A stretch of DNA of 64,000 nucleotides from Bathynomus jamesi (GCA_023014485.1 JAJOZX010009469.1:93501-157500), one strand, 5' to 3'. Positions 24,111 through 39,800 are shown, counted from the first letter of the stretch. Notes: a model not told the origin generated them from the letters alone. Numbers and translations: made by a program.

Positions 24111-27100
24111 GCAAAAAATTAATGGAAAAAGTCGATTTTTTCCATGTTTTAAGATCCAATTTTTAGACAATCTTTAATGTAGCCCTAAAATATTGTAAAA
24201 GTGAATGAAATTCATGAAATGATATATACCAACATTAAATACTATGAAAATTTTAGCTTAAAAATCGCATCATTTAGCTAGTTTTAGATTTAGAAATGAA
24301 AATGGGACTATAAATTAACATCTATACGGTTGAATTTTTTTCAAAATATTTAACTGGAATTAGTAATTTTTGGCTATAATGTGCTTTAGTTTATAGTTTT
24401 GTACAATATATATCGAAAACTAGACAAAAATCGTCCAAGAATTCCACTAAAATTCGATGTTAATGAAATGAAAATTTTGTACAAAAAAGTGATTTTCTCC
24501 GTGTTTTCAGCACTTTTTGTGCAATTTTCTTATGATAAAACTTGAACTTATCTTTTTCAATATTTTTCATTCGAATAAGAAACTATTGATAAAAAACTGC
24601 TTTATCTTACTGTTTTCAACAATATAATGCCAAAGTAATTCAAAAATCGACGTAAAGTTTCACTGAAATGTCGATCATAGTAAGGCAAAAAATTAACGGA
24701 AAAAGTCGATTTTTTCCATGTTTTAAGATCCAATTTTTGGACAATCTTTAATGTAGCCCTGTAATATTGTAAAAGTGAATGAAATTCATGAAATGATATA
24801 TACCAACATTAAATACTATGCAAATTTTAGCTTAAAAATCGCATCATTTAGCCTAGTGAAATGTTTGGACGATTTTTGTCTAGTTTTCGATATATATTGT
24901 ACAAAACTATAAACTAAAGCACATTATAGCCAAAAATTACTAATTCCAGTTAAATATTTTGAAAAAAATTCAACCGTATAGATGTTAATTTATACTCCCA
25001 TTTTCATTTCTAAATCTAAAACTAGGCTAAATGAATATTTAACTGGAATTAGTAATTTTTGGCTATAATGTGCTTTAGTTTATAGTTTTGTACAATATAT
25101 ATCGAAAACTAGACAAAAATCGTCCAAAAATTCCACTAAAATTCGATGTTAATGAAATGAAAATTTTGTACCAAAAAGTGATTTTCTCCGTGTTTTCAGC
25201 ACTTTTTGTGCAATTTTCTTATGATAAAACTTAAACTTATCTTTTTCAATATTTTTCATTCGAATAAGAAACTATTTATAAAAAACTGCTTTATCTTTCT
25301 GTTTTCAACAATATAATGCCAAAGTAATTCAAAAATCGACGTAAAGTTTCACTGAAATGTCGATCATAGTAAGGCAAAAAATTAACGGAAAAAGTCGATT
25401 TTTTCCAAGTTTTAAGATCCAATTTTTAGACAATCTTTAATGTAGCCCTAAAATATTGTAAAAGTGAATGAAATTCATGAAATGATATATACCAACATTA
25501 AATACTATGAAAATTTTAGCTTAAAAATCGCATCGTTTAGCCTAGTTTTAGATTTAGAAATGAAAATGGGACTATAAATTAACATCTATACGGTTGAATT
25601 TTTTTCAAAATATTTAACTGGAATTAGTAATTTTTGGCTATAATGTGCTTTAGTTTATAGTTTTGTACAATATATATCGAAAACTAGAAAAAAATCGTCC
25701 AAAAATTCCACTAAAATTCGATTTTAATGAAATGAAAATTTTGTACCAAAAACTGATTTTCTCCGTGTTTTGAGCACTTTTTGTACAATTTTCTTATGAT
25801 AAAACTTGAACTTATCTTTTTCAATATTTTTCATTCGAATAAGAAACTATTGATAAAAAACTGCTTTATCTTACTGTTTTCAACAATATAATGCCAAAGT
25901 AATTCAAAAATCGACGTAAAGTTTCACTGAAATGTCGATCATAGTAAGGCAAAAAATTAACGGAAAAAGTCGATTTTTTCCATGTTTTAAGATCCAATTT
26001 TTGGACAATCTTTAATGTAGCCCTAAAATATTATAAAAGTGAATGAAATTCATGAAATGATATATACCAATATTAAATACTATGCAAATTTTAGCTTAAA
26101 AATCGCATCATTTAGCCTAGTGAAATGTTTGGACGATTTTTGTCTAGTTTTCGATATATATTGTACAAAACTATAAAGTAAAGCACATTATAGCCAAAAA
26201 TTACTAATTCCAGTTAAATATTTTGAAAAAAATTCAACCGTATAGATGTTAATTTATAGTCCCATTTTCATTTCTAAATCTAAAACTAGGCTAAATGAAT
26301 ATTTAACTGGAATTAGTAATTTTTGGCTATAATGTGCTTTAGTTTATATTTTTCTACAATATATATCGAAAACTAGACAAAAATCGTCCAAAAATTTCAC
26401 TAAGTTAATGAAATGAAAATTTTGTACCAAAAAGTGATTTTCTCCGTGTTTTGAGCACTTTTTGTGCAATTTTCTTATGATAAAACATGAACGTATCTTT
26501 CTCAATATTTTTCATTCGAATAAGAAGCTATTGATAAAACACTGCTTTATCTTACTGTTTTCAACAATATAATGCCAAAGTGATTCAAAAATCGACGTAA
26601 AATTTCACTGAAATGTCGATCATAGCAAGGCAAAAAATTAATGGAAAAAGTCGATTTTTTCCATGTTTTAAGATCCAATTTTTAGACAATCTTTAATGTA
26701 GCCCTAAAATATTGTAAAAGTGAATGAAATTCATGAAATGATATATACCAACATTAAATACTATGCAAATTTTAGCTTAAAAATCGCATCATTTAGCCTA
26801 GTGAAATGTTTGGACGATTTTTGTCCAGTTTTCGATATATATTGTACAAAACTATAAACTAAAGCACATTATAGCCAAAAATTACTAATTCCAGTTAAAT
26901 ATTTTGAAAAAAATTCAACCGTATAGATGTTAATTTATACTCCCATTTTCATTTCTAAATCTAAAACTAGGCTAAATGAATATTTAACTGGAATTAGTAA
27001 TTTTTGGCTATAATGTGCTTTAGTTTATATTTTTCTACAATATATATCGAAAAGTAGACAAAAATCGTCCAAACATTTCACTAAAATTCGATGTTAATGA

Positions 27101-27536
27101 AATGAAAATTTTGTACAAAAAAGTGATTTTCTCCGTGTTTTGAGCACTTTTTGTGCAATTTTCTTATGATAAAACTTAAACTTATCTTTTTCAATATTTT
27201 TCATTCGAATAAGAAACTATTTATAAAAAACTGCTTTATCTTTCTGTTTTCAACAATATAATGCCAAAGTAATTCAAAAATCGACGTAAAGTTTCACTGA
27301 AATGTCGATCATAGTAAGGCAAAAAATTAACGGAAAAAGTCGATTTTTTCCATGTTTTAAGATCCAATTTTTAGACAATCTTTAATGTAGCCCTAAAACA
27401 TTGTAAAAGTGAATGAAATTCATGAAATGATATATACCAACATTAAATACTATGCAAATTTTAGCTTAAAAATCGCATCATTTAGCCTAGTTTTAGATTT
27501 AGAAATGAAAATGGGACTATAAATTAACATCTATAC
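24111..27536 (+). repeat. Satellite block S3
   Basis: Monomers start at 24239, 24813, 25502, 26077, 26758 and 27447; periods 574, 689, 575, 681 and 689, the same B-A-B-A-A order as S2. Confidence 0.95.
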
Positions 27537-27538
27537 TC

Positions 27539-27962
27539 TTGTGCTCAGATGACAGTGAGGAGAGGAGAGCTGGTGTCCAAAAGATTCTTGACATGAGGGG
27601 TGGAGATGATGACACACTTGGAGATCTTTCTGTACGTCCCAGGAAGACACCTTCCATCCATCAACCCCAGTGCTTCTTCCGTGTTGGAGCTGACAGACTG
27701 GTCTGACGGGGTATTTGAACCTCCTTTGACATGTAAACTGACTACAGCGGAAGTAAAGAAGTTCTTTGACAAGCCTATGCAAGTTCCACAGTGGCCCTGT
27801 CATGCTCAGTCAATAGAGAGGTGTGTGAACCAAGTCACAGAGGCAGCAGGCAGGGTGTATACACATGAGAAACGTGAGGGCTATATCAGAGGCCAAGAAG
27901 CAAGTCGACGGCTGATGTCCAAGAACGAATCAAAGCAAGACTTGATGAAACCTGTTGTTTAA
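27539..27962 (+). pseudogene. Transposon-protein C-terminal remnant, copy 3
   Basis: Shared tcca duplication. Otherwise open in both flanking frames, as in copy 1, with C at 27587 instead of G. Confidence 0.7.
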
Positions 27963-28240
27963 ATATTTTTTTTACTGATGTCATTACTTTCTAATGTTGT
28001 TTTATGATTACAAGGATATGTTTTATGATTACTAGGATATGTTTTATGCAGAGAAACTAAAATTTTTATAGCATTACCTGACATTTTGAGAAGCTAAAAT
28101 TAATAAATGTTGTTTTCCGAGAGCAATTTATGTGCTTTTTAATCAAACGTAGATTTACCAAGCTAAGTGTTGAGCAATCACAAAAATAATAGCAGATTTG
28201 AATTCTTCACATCCAAAAACATATTTTTAAAACCCCTCAG
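27963..28240. other. AT-rich spacer, copy 3
   Basis: No gene. A small deletion near 28257, at the start of the next remnant, removes four bases present in copies 1 and 2. Confidence 0.6.
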
Positions 28241-28259
28241 TGAAGGAATTGGCAAAAAA

Positions 28260-29464
28260 TTTTCACCTCCCAAATTGATACACCCTATTGGGATATCTCA
28301 GACAAAATAAAATGCATGTGTTTTGACACCACAGCATTGAATACAGGTCGTAGAAATGGTGCCTGTGTTCTTCTAGAACAGAAAATGAACAAACGTATGC
28401 TGTGGCTGGTCTGCAGACATCACATACTAGAAATAGTGTTAGAAGGTGTTGTTTTGCATTCATTGCCTGCATCATCAGGACCTGATATTGCAATTTTCAA
28501 ACGATTTAGAATGAAATGGTCAAAATTAGACACAAAAAACTACAGAACAGCATTAGATGACCCAAATACCATACCCAGTATTACTGATATAAAAGCAGAA
28601 GTGATTGAGTTTGCTACCACTCAACTTGAAGAACATCAACCTCGTGACGATTACAAAGACTTGCTGGAATTGACAATCATTTTCCTTGGTGGAGTACCAA
28701 AGAAAGGAGTTTCATTCAGAAGACCAGCTGGCGCTCACCGAGCAAGATGGATGGTAAAAGTCATTTATGCCATGAAAATTTGGTTGTTTAAAACACAATT
28801 TAAATTAACACCCAGAGAAGAAAAAGGCCTTAGAGATATCTACCTCTTTGCTGTACACATATATGTTAAATCCTGGTTTACAGCGTCAGTTTCAGTTCTC
28901 GCTCCTCGTCTCGATTTAGAGATGTTGAAGAAACTGCAAATGTACAAACTAAAAGATGAACGCATTGCAACTGTTGCCCTGAAGAAAATGATAAATCATT
29001 TATGGTATCTTTCAGAGGAGTTAATAGCATTTGCTTTCTTTGATGATGGCGTGCTACACCAAACTAAAAACTGAATGAAGCAAGCATTGCAAAACGGCGC
29101 CGAACCAAATCCAGAGAAAAAAGCGGTTATTGACCCTGAAGTTATTGAAAACAGAGAACTTGAAGACTTTGTTAGTGCAAATACAAAAGAATTTTTTAAT
29201 AGACTTGGTTTACCATCAACGTTTCTTAATAAGAACTCTGAAGAGTGGAATGAAGATGACTGCTAAAACAACGTAAAACAAGTCATAAGAAAAATTCAAG
29301 TTGTTAATGACAATGCAGAAAGAGGAGTTAGATTAGTCGATTAATACAACAAACTAATCACAAATGATGAAGAACAGAAACAGTATCTCCTCCAAGTGGT
29401 AAAGAAATATAGAGCTGCTCTTCCAAATAAAAACAAGAAGACAATATCATCATTAAGAAATTAA
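28260..29464 (+). pseudogene. D...CxxH...E transposase pseudogene, copy 3
   Basis: The open part from 28316 translates identically to copies 1 and 2; same three internal stops (29072, 29264, 29342). Confidence 0.75.
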
Positions 29465-30593
29465 CAGTGACATATAATGAACAAAAGGTTATTATTATTA
29501 CGGAAGTCTTATTATTATTACAGAAGAACTGTCAATTTGAAAATGTAGAGTGATTATGATAGGCCTACCGGGGAATTTCCACTTAAAACAAAAGGTAACG
29601 CGCCGTATGCTTTACCTCAAGGGTGGTGTGGAAACAGCATATATTTCTTATTTTGTGTCTGATTTTCAACTTATGGTAGCGACCCCTAAAAATTAATTTT
29701 TTAATTCAAAATTTGCAGGCATTACTTTTTTACCAAATTAAACATAATCAGAGGGTGGCCCGAAAAAAATTCCTAAAAAAATTTTTCGGTCAATTTTTGA
29801 ATCACATGTGTTGTGTATTTTGTTTTATATAGAATTCTTTTGTACTATCTGTATTATTTTTGATACGTATATATACATATGTTAAATAACACTATTTATT
29901 CCTGTTTTTAATGCAATTCTCCTCTACTGCTGTAATATTTTTTATGTAAATATATATAACTCGTATTATCAATATTTTTGCACCTAATATGGAGACATAT
30001 TTTGTATTTCAATATATATTAAATAGTCAGAACGCTGTAGCTGTGTTTTATTTGTACCATTCAAACAAACATCATTGGAAATGAAGGGAATATATACTGT
30101 ATATAAGCGATACAGTGTGTGTGTGTGTGTGTGTGTGTGCTTGAGGCATATCGATGGTAATTTATATGCACGTAAATAACTGTACGCCCTATACGACTGG
30201 CTGTGAGGTGAACGGTTGCCTTCTAAGTCTGATGGCTGTGATGCTGAAGACACCATTATGCGATGCTCCATGGATACGAACGGATGGATCTTCTCTCTAT
30301 TATAATAAGATTTAAAGATATATTTGTATATTAAGACAAAAGATTTGGTTTTGGTTCAGATTTGGTTCACCATATTTCAGTTTTTGATTAAAAGAGCGCC
30401 TAGCCACCAATACATTACGATGCTGAGGAAATCAAAATGCTTTGAGACACCGCAGTGAAAGAATATCTCTACTCCTTCTGGTGTTTAGGCTACCCACATA
30501 CCCACATGCATATATATATATATATTATATTTTTTTTTGGCCTGAGCATCCAGGTTAGGTTACCCCTTGGAGTTCACATACATACAACTCATG

Positions 30594-30630
<37 letters not shown>
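29465..30630. other. Non-coding flank with microsatellites, copy 3
   Basis: No gene. GT tract at about 30115-30139; TA tract at about 30598-30630. Confidence 0.7.
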
Positions 30631-30633
<3 letters not shown>

Positions 30634-31530
30634 GGATGGGAACTGATAAATTTTTAAGTCCAGTTTTCGATTTCAGTTTAAATTTGTAAAAATATCGATT
30701 TCAGTTTCGATTTAAGTTTTTAATGTTTTTTCGATTTGAGTTTATTTTTCGATTCAAGTTTTATATTTTTCGGTTCGATTCAGTTTAAATTTCTATTCCA
30801 GTCTTTTTTTCAGATTTCTTTAAGAATTTCTTTGTACTATTTATATTATTTTTGGGGAGTACCCTATTGACAAATTCAGATTTAATTTTATATTTGTGTT
30901 TGCATTCGATTCCTGTTTTCCAAAGAGAGAATGAATCTGAAAAGAGAGAAAAGCCGTTCCACACTAACGTTCCGTTAGTGTGGAAAAGCTTTTTCTCTTT
31001 TCAAATTGATTTTAAGTCAATATTTTATATATTTTATACATGTTGTGGGCTTTAAAATTTAAAAAGTGTACGAATTAATAAAACATTTCGAATTGAAAGT
31101 TTTTTGTCAAATAAAACTATGTGAAAGAAATGAAGCGAATAAGTAAAAAAAAAAAATGAGTATTTCGTGCTGATTCAGTTGGCTATAGATGCTTACATGT
31201 TTAATCATGTTTAATAAAAGCCGTTCCACATCGAATTAAAGAAAAAATGGATATTTCAAATACATTCAAATGTTAAGTCGCAAAAAAAGGAAAATAATTC
31301 ACGTTATTTATCCTTTTTTGCAATCCAAATGCTCCTCAAAACTGAAACGCAAAACTTATTTTTAATCTATTCGAATTCAGATTCAGTTTTTGATTGTTTG
31401 TCAATTTCAGTTCGAATTTCAATTTTAGTTGTCAGAATTTTTTTCAATTCGAGTTTTTTCCGCTTTCACTTCATAAAATAATATCAGTTTTCTCAGTTTA
31501 TCGATTCCAGTTCGATTCAGTTTTCCATCC

Positions 31531-31533
<3 letters not shown>
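30631..31533. mobile_element. Non-autonomous hAT-like element, copy 3
   Basis: 903 bases, same ends and hairpins; a few homopolymer bases shorter. Confidence 0.75.
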
Positions 31534-31617
<84 letters not shown>

Positions 31618-34186
31618 GCTTTGCTATACACAGAGATGGGCACCGTTACTCAAAATTGGCGAGCGTTACCGTTACTCGTTACTCTCTTAAAATGACCCCG
31701 GCGATACCGATACATCGTTACTTTGAAAATATCTTAAGACGATACCGATACTCATTACAGTAACGTCGTTACTTTCGTTACTCGTTACATTGGTAAATTC
31801 ATATATCATAATTGTATATCGTAATTAGAATATTAAAGCAAGTATAAAAAGTATGTAAAAACAAACGCAACTGTTTTTAGATAAATGGAGGTTTATTTCT
31901 GACAAACAATGATAACGACATTTTTGACAAAAAAATATTATTTGAATAACAGAAAATTAAACATAGAAGTAAACAGAAACATTTCAATAGCAGCTGATGT
32001 AAAATAATAAAAAACATTTCCAAAAATATATTCTAGCTGAGAGGTATAGGATTAAATTTTAAGTGTAGCTAGGAGCCTAGGGTTTCCTTTTAGCATTACT
32101 AATTTTTCGAACGTGTCGGAAAGATTTCCTCTCTTAGGGGCATGAATATGTCCTGCATAGCTGAAGAGACGCTCAACAGGAGCCGAGGAAGGAAGTGGAG
32201 TATTGTACTTGAGGAAGAGCTTCTTAATTGAAGGATAGCCATCAAGTGACTGCAGCTGCAGTGCAGTGCTGTCATCATTGAAGTATTTCAACACTTCCAT
32301 CTCTGATGCTGTGGTGTCTTCTTTCTTGACGTCAGCAGGAGCATGACCATATTCAAAGAAATCGTCGCTACTGCTATGAGCACCATCATCTGTCTTAGCT
32401 GGCTCCTCAGGTGATCTGTCACTGTCACTTTCATTTTTAATTGCTGATAGCAGCATGTTTTGCACCATTTTTCTACATGCCTCATTGTTTGTTCGCTCGC
32501 TTATAGTGAGCCACTTGCACTTGAAGTGTGGATTTGTTAATGCAGCAATAATTGCAACATTGGCATCTCTGTCAAGTTCCAGGAATTTCTTGAATCGATT
32601 TCTGAATCCACTACTTAATGCTTCTACTAATGGGTGGCTGTATCTCAATGATGATAGAGCAATTCTTTCAAGTTTTTTCTCAACAGCAAAGAGAGTAGGG
32701 ATAAGACAACCGTAGTAGCAGTTCTGATCTCCTTGAAGGCGATCCAGTGCCACAGCCAAGGGTTTTACCACAGTAGTGTATTCTTTTAGGTACTCAATCT
32801 CCGACTCCTTGAATGCGGGCAGCTTTAAAGCACACATGAGTTCATTCAATTTAGCTTTATTACTCAGAAGCAGTACAAGACTGTCATGCAGGCTATTCCA
32901 CCGCGTAGGATACGGGAGTCTCAACTGACAGTTTAATACACTGGATATTACTTCGGATGTTTTTGGTTTACCCGAACAATTCCATAGGGCAGAACATTTG
33001 CCCATAGCCGAGAGGTGGATCTTTGGACTTGACCTGTTAAGGATTTTTTCAAATCTGTTGTACAAACAAGGCTAATGGTATGCGATGCACACCTTTTGTG
33101 GCTTGGAAGAAGAATGGTATCATCTGTAGAATCGGTTTCTCTTATTTTTATTGATTCTGCAGGTTCATCTTCTCTTGTTTCATCTTGGCATTCATCTTGG
33201 TCTTCATCATCACACGCTTCTCTAGGAATTTTAAGGTCGATCCCATATTCCTTGAATGCTTTTACAAAATTTGCACCATTATCGGTGACCGTGGCTATAA
33301 TTTTGCTCTCAGGGATAAAAAATTCTCTTCTAATATCGTCGAGCATTTCTGCTATTCGGTCAAATGTGTGGCTCCCTGTGAATCGTTTACACGCAAGAGT
33401 AGCACTGCATCTTTCCAAGGTCCGCTGATCCAGCTGTAAAAAAATATTAAAGCATAAGACTTATGAATTTCAAATTTTATGCAGTGTAAATAAATCATTT
33501 ACATATTATGCGATATTTTTTTCTACTTAAATATACAGTATTTGTAATATTAATAATAATTTCCAAAAGATAAAATATTTGTAATATGAATAATATTCTA
33601 AGAATGACATACCCAGTGTGCAGTTACGCCCATGAAACTTTTATGTTTTGTGGACCATATGTCAGCTGTGGTACAGATATACCGCTGCTCAGAAAGTGTT
33701 GCAGAGATCTTCTCACGAACAAAGGATGTCATGTCATTTAATCTGCGACCAAGTGAGCGTCTTGATAAAACTTCAAGTCCTGGAGCAATATCTGTAATAA
33801 AAATTATCGACTATGAGTCCAAATGAAGAAATCATAAAATATTAGCTGGTAGCTACAATGGAATGACTACACCACCAAAAACAATACATCATTTAGATGT
33901 AGCACAGAAAAGGGGTCTTTGTGTCATGACTAGAGACTGGATTTTGCCCTTTTGGCCTTTTTTATTCCCGTTTATAGATTCATAGGCTTCTTTTAGAGAA
34001 ATCCATTTCGGGACCGTGGGATGTATATAATTAAATGTTATAGTGCCTATAAACGCCTATTTTGATGGTCAGTGCCTAATTTTAAAATACGTGCCTATAT
34101 ATGCCTTTTTTAATTTTATTGTACTAAGTAAAGCAAAATAACTCGCATTTTTTTAAAACTTGTAAGCCTAAATAGGGCAGGTGATG

Positions 34187-34268
<82 letters not shown>

Positions 34269-35214
34269 TGATACACCTATTATATATATATAAAAATATA
34301 ATAATCAACATTACAATTAGAAAACAATGAACACATACCCTTAAATAGGTCCTTGAATTTAGCATTCTCTACAACAGAGAGAGGTAGCATCGTATCTACG
34401 ATGAAGTCCACAATCTTCTTGTCAAACTGTGACTGGCTAACTGCACACTGCTGCTTTCTTCCAAATGGCAAGAGAGTTTGATGGCATCGCTGCTTGCTGG
34501 TATTGGGGGCGCTGCTGCTGGAACTCTCGCGCTGCTTTGACCGCTTGCTGCGGTAACCATCAAAGTCCTTTTCAAGTTCGGAATGGCGGCGCTGTAATGA
34601 AGAGTAATTGTTTACAAATGGTTGTTTGAAATATAATACGTAACACGAACTGTTATATTATAGAAACAATTTCATAGTGAATGTTCAAACTTAATGGGAA
34701 TGTTTCTCGCCCCCCCCACAATATTTTGTTGCACACTTGGTATAAATGCTGGCTATGGGACTGAAATACATACATAAATACATAAAATGTTTTAACGTGC
34801 ATGGCAACAGGCCCAAAGAGGCCCTTCGAGGCCATGCACGGAAATCAACCTATCATACCAATATGTTTGATTCCTATTACTACTACTTGTTACTATTAAC
34901 ATTACTATTGTTATATAAATTGCTATTGTCCCGTTATTCAATTATATTTTTTTTATAAAGTTAGAGCATATTATCGAGTTATATCTTTATTAATTCATTT
35001 TTTCTAATGTGTTAAAACTACAGTATAAGGATCACACGAATCAGTTTATTTCTAATTGTTGAAATAAAAATACACGCCGTAAAATTTAACATTTTCAAGT
35101 AAGAGTTGCCTATTACTAATAATATGGTCATATTATCTAATTGAAATCGGCAGAAAACCTACTCAGCCAAAACACATGTCGTGCTTTAGTAAGGAAGCCA
35201 CGTATGTGTCATAA

Positions 35215-35246
<32 letters not shown>

Positions 35247-35270
35247 TTTTTTGGGTTAGTGATGATATAT

Positions 35271-35757
35271 CAAGGCCAGATTGAAGGGGGGGGGGTATTA
35301 AGTGTGCCCCCTCCCCCGAAATCACTCCATAAGAAATATGTGTCATAATGTGTGTGTGTGTGTGTGTGTTTTTTTTTTGTGGGTTAGTGATGATATATCA
35401 AGGCCAGATTGAAGGGGGGGGGGATTAAGTGTGCCCCCTCCCCCGAAATCACTCCATAAGAAATAGATTGCATATAGGAAATAATTTCGTTTTCAACTAT
35501 TACATCATCTTATTGAGATTTTATATGCAAATGCATGTTGATATATTGTTAATCTCTTGAAAATGGTAAATTTGTTTACATTTATGCTGACTTATTGCAA
35601 TTGTTTATGTTCGAATCAGTATCTCAGGTTGTAAATTATAAGTGCAGCTGTTATTGTGTTGAATACAAGTATGAATTGGTCAAATGGTATTTTGAGAATG
35701 CGATATGATCTCCAATAGTTGATTTGATTTGAGGTCTCCAATTTCCATCCGGCCCTG
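35271..35757. mobile_element. Possible hAT-like element, copy 3
   Basis: Same imperfect ends; the G run in the second tandem copy has lost the following T. Confidence 0.35.
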
Positions 35758-35878
35758 ATATACATGTAATTAAGGTAAATACCGAGCAAAATGTTTGCTA
35801 CATTTCAAGATAACGTAATATTAGATATTAGATCTGATCTGATAATATTATATTATTATACAGCACTAAGCTATATAC

Positions 35879-36251
35879 CAGTGGCTCCCAACCTGGGGTC
35901 CCCGGACCCCTGGGGGTCCGCGAAGGTAGTGCTGGGGGTCCGTGAGCTTTCAATATTTCGAAAGGCTCCAATGGAAATCGTACATTTACCCACGATAAGG
36001 GCACTCAGGCTAAAATTTCAAGTTTCCTTGCTCTTGGCTGGAATTATTAATACTTTTTTAATACACTGTTTTTTTAATTGCATACTCAGTTATATGTCTT
36101 TTATTTGATAGTGAAAAATGGGAAAACGAGTTAATTATTAGTTAATAAAAACAATTTGTTGGGTAGACGGAATCTTTCAAAAATATGCGGTCCGTGGGAA
36201 AAAAATAAAAATAAAAGGGGTCCTTGGTGGTGAAAAGGTTGGGAACCACTG
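35879..36251. mobile_element. 373-bp hAT MITE, copy 3
   Basis: ctatatac repeats at 35871-35878 and 36252-36259. Confidence 0.92.
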
Positions 36252-36846
36252 CTATATACAGTAGCTCCTTAGTACTCGGTAACGCGACCGTTATTTGTTA
36301 TTTTCGTATAAATTGGTGAAATTCATGTGAAAACAAATTTATGTTTACAAATTACACGCTACATCTTACATGTAAATATATTATATAAATTATAATAAAT
36401 ATACATTAGATTTTACTCACCTTTATGTGTTTTTTCAAATTAGAACAAGTAGATAACTAGATATATCAGCTCTGAGAACAACTTGTTCTTTATTAGGGCA
36501 CAAGAGACAGAGGCACTTTAAAGCATTGCCGTTCCTTCTAACGATCGAGAAAAACTTCTTCGATGTAATAAGCTGTGATTTTACCCAACTATGTGCCGAA
36601 ACATCTTCGAGGAAATCAGATGTGTCGTCATCCTTCGAAGAAGAAGCTGACGAAAGGTATTCCATGTTTGACAACTTTAAACAAAGGAGATGCACACCGC
36701 ACGAGTGCTACACTATAACTGAGCTCTACCGGCAACAAGACGGATGCAACGTGACAAGGACTGAACAAGTTCTAACAAGTATGAACTGTATGATACGCCG
36801 CCGAAAGATGTATTTGTACTTTTCACACATAAAAAACACTATGTAT

Positions 36847-39800
36847 GCAAAAAATTAATGGAAAAAGTCGATTTTTTCCATGTTTTAAGATCCAATTTTT
36901 AGACAATCTTTAATGTAGCCCTAAAATATTGTAAAAGTGAATGAAATTCATGAAATGATATATACCAACATTAAATACTATGCAAATTTTAGCTTAAAAA
37001 TCGCATCATTTAGCCTAGTTTTAGATTTAGAAATGAAAATGGGACTATAAATTAACATCTATACGGTTGAATTTTTTTCAAAATATTTAACTGGAATTAG
37101 TAATTTTTGGCTATAATGTGCTTTAGTTTATAGTTTTGTACAATATATATCGAAAACTAGACAAAAATCGTCCAAGAATTCCACTAAAATTCGATGTTAA
37201 TGAAATGAAAATTTTGTACAAAAAAGTGATTTTCTCCGTGTTTTCAGCACTTTTTGTGCAATTTTCTTATGATAAAACTTGAACTTATCTTTTTCAATAT
37301 TTTTCATTCGAATAAGAAACTATTGATAAAAAACTGCTTTATCTTACTGTTTTCAACAATATAATGCCAAAGTAATTCAAAAATCGACGTAAAGTTTCAC
37401 TGAAATGTCGATCATAGTAAGGCAAAAAATTAACGGAAAAAGTCGATTTTTTCCATGTTTTAAGATCCAATTTTTGGACAATCTTTAATGTAGCCCTGTA
37501 ATATTGTAAAAGTGAATGAAATTCATGAAATGATATATACCAACATTAAATACTATGCAAATTTTAGCTTAAAAATCGCATCATTTAGCCTAGTGAAATG
37601 TTTGGACGATTTTTGTCTAGTTTTCGATATATATTGTACAAAACTATAAACTAAAGCACATTATAGCCAAAAATTACTAATTCCAGTTAAATATTTTGAA
37701 AAAAATTCAACCGTATAGATGTTAATTTATACTCCCATTTTCATTTCTAAATCTAAAACTAGGCTAAATGAATATTTAACTGGAATTAGTAATTTTTGGC
37801 TATAATGTGCTTTAGTTTATAGTTTTGTACAATATATATCGAAAACTAGACAAAAATCGTCCAAAAATTCCACTAAAATTCGATGTTAATGAAATGAAAA
37901 TTTTGTACCAAAAAGTGATTTTCTCCGTGTTTTCAGCACTTTTTGTGCAATTTTCTTATGATAAAACTTAAACTTATCTTTTTCAATATTTTTCATTCGA
38001 ATAAGAAACTATTTATAAAAAACTGCTTTATCTTTCTGTTTTCAACAATATAATGCCAAAGTAATTCAAAAATCGACGTAAAATTTCACTGAAATGTCGA
38101 TCATAGTAAGGCAAAAAATTAAAGGAAAAAGTCGATTTTTTCCATGTTTTAAGATCCAATTTTTAGACAATCTTTAATGTAGCCCTAAAATATTGTAAAA
38201 GTGAATGAAATTCATGAAATGATATATACCAACATTAAATACTATGAAAATTTTAGCTTAAAAATCGCATCATTTAGCCTAGTTTTAGATTTAGAAATGA
38301 AAATGGGACTATAAATTAACATCTATACGGTTGAATTTTTTTCAAAATATTTAACTGGAATTAGTAATTTTTGGCTATAATGTGCTTTAGTTTATAGTTT
38401 TGTACAATATATATCGAAAACTAGAAAAAAAATCGTCCAAAAATTCCACTAAAATTGGATTTTAATGAAATGAAAATTTTGTACCAAAAACTGATTTTCT
38501 CCGTGTTTTGAGCACTTTTTGTGCAATTTTCTTATGATAAAACTTGAACTTATCTTTTTCAATATTTTTCATTCGAATAAGAAACTATTGATAAAAAACT
38601 GCTTTATCTTACTGTTTTCAACTATATAATGCCAAAGTAATTCAAAAATCGACGTAAAATTTCATTGAAATGTCGATCATAGTAAGGCAAAAAATTAATG
38701 GAAAAAGTCGATTTTTTCCATGTTTTAAGATCCAATTTTTGGACAATCTTTAATGTAGCCCTAAAATATTATAAAGTGAATGAAATTCATGAAATGATAT
38801 ATACCAATATTAAATACTATGCAAATTTTAGCTTAAAAATCGCATCATTTAGCCTAGTGAAATGTTTGGACGATTTTTGTCTAGTTTTCGATATATATTG
38901 TACAAAACTATAAAGTAAAGCACATTATAGCCAAAAATTACTAATTCCAGTTAAATATTTTGAAAAAAATTCAACCGTATAGATGTTAATTTATAGTCCC
39001 ATTTTCATTTCTAAATCTAAAACTAGGCTAAATGAATATTTAACTGGAATTAGTAATTTTTGGCTATAATGTGCTTTAGTTTATATTTTTCTACAATATA
39101 TATCGAAAACTAGACAAAAATCGTCCAAAAATTTCACTAAGTTAATGAAATGAAAATTTTGTACCAAAAAGTGATTTTCTCCGTGTTTTGAGCACTTTTT
39201 GTGCAATTTTCTTATGATAAAACATGAACGTATCTTTCTCAATATTTTTCATTCGAATAAGAAGCTATTGATAAAACACTGCTTTATCTTACTGTTTTCA
39301 ACAATATAATGCCAAAGTGATTCAAAAATCGACGTAAAATTTCACTGAAATGTCGATCATAGCAAGGCAAAAAATTAATGGAAAAAGTCGATTTTTTCCA
39401 TGTTTTAAGATCCAATTTTTAGACAATCTTTAATGTAGCCCTAAAATATTGTAAAAGTGAATGAAATTCATGAAATGATATATACCAACATTAAATACTA
39501 TGCAAATTTTAGCTTAAAAATCGCATCATTTAGCCTAGTGAAATGTTTGGACGATTTTTGTCCAGTTTTCGATATATATTGTACAAAACTATAAACTAAA
39601 GCACATTATAGCCAAAAATTACTAATTCCAGTTAAATATTTTGAAAAAAATTCAACCGTATAGATGTTAATTTATACTCCCATTTTCATTTCTAAATCTA
39701 AAACTAGGCTAAATGAATATTTAACTGGAATTAGTAATTTTTGGCTATAATGTGCTTTAGTTTATATTTTTCTACAATATATATCGAAAAGTAGACAAAA

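Larger units (their letters stand above)
32052..36665 (-). pseudogene. hAT transposase pseudogene, copy 3
   Basis: Exons 36665-36421, 34591-34339, 33791-33613 and 33433-32052. Splice sites, both frameshifts and the long C-terminal frame are as in module 1. Confidence 0.87.
27537..36846 (+). repeat. Transposon-rich module, copy 3
   Basis: 9310 bases, same order and junctions. Shares the A at 29553 (tgattatgat) with copy 4 only, against G in copies 1, 2 and 5. Confidence 0.93.
31631..36846 (-). mobile_element. hAT DNA transposon, right end missing, copy 3
   Basis: Left terminus at 31631, preceded by an 81-base TA tract; truncated at the shared junction. Confidence 0.85.
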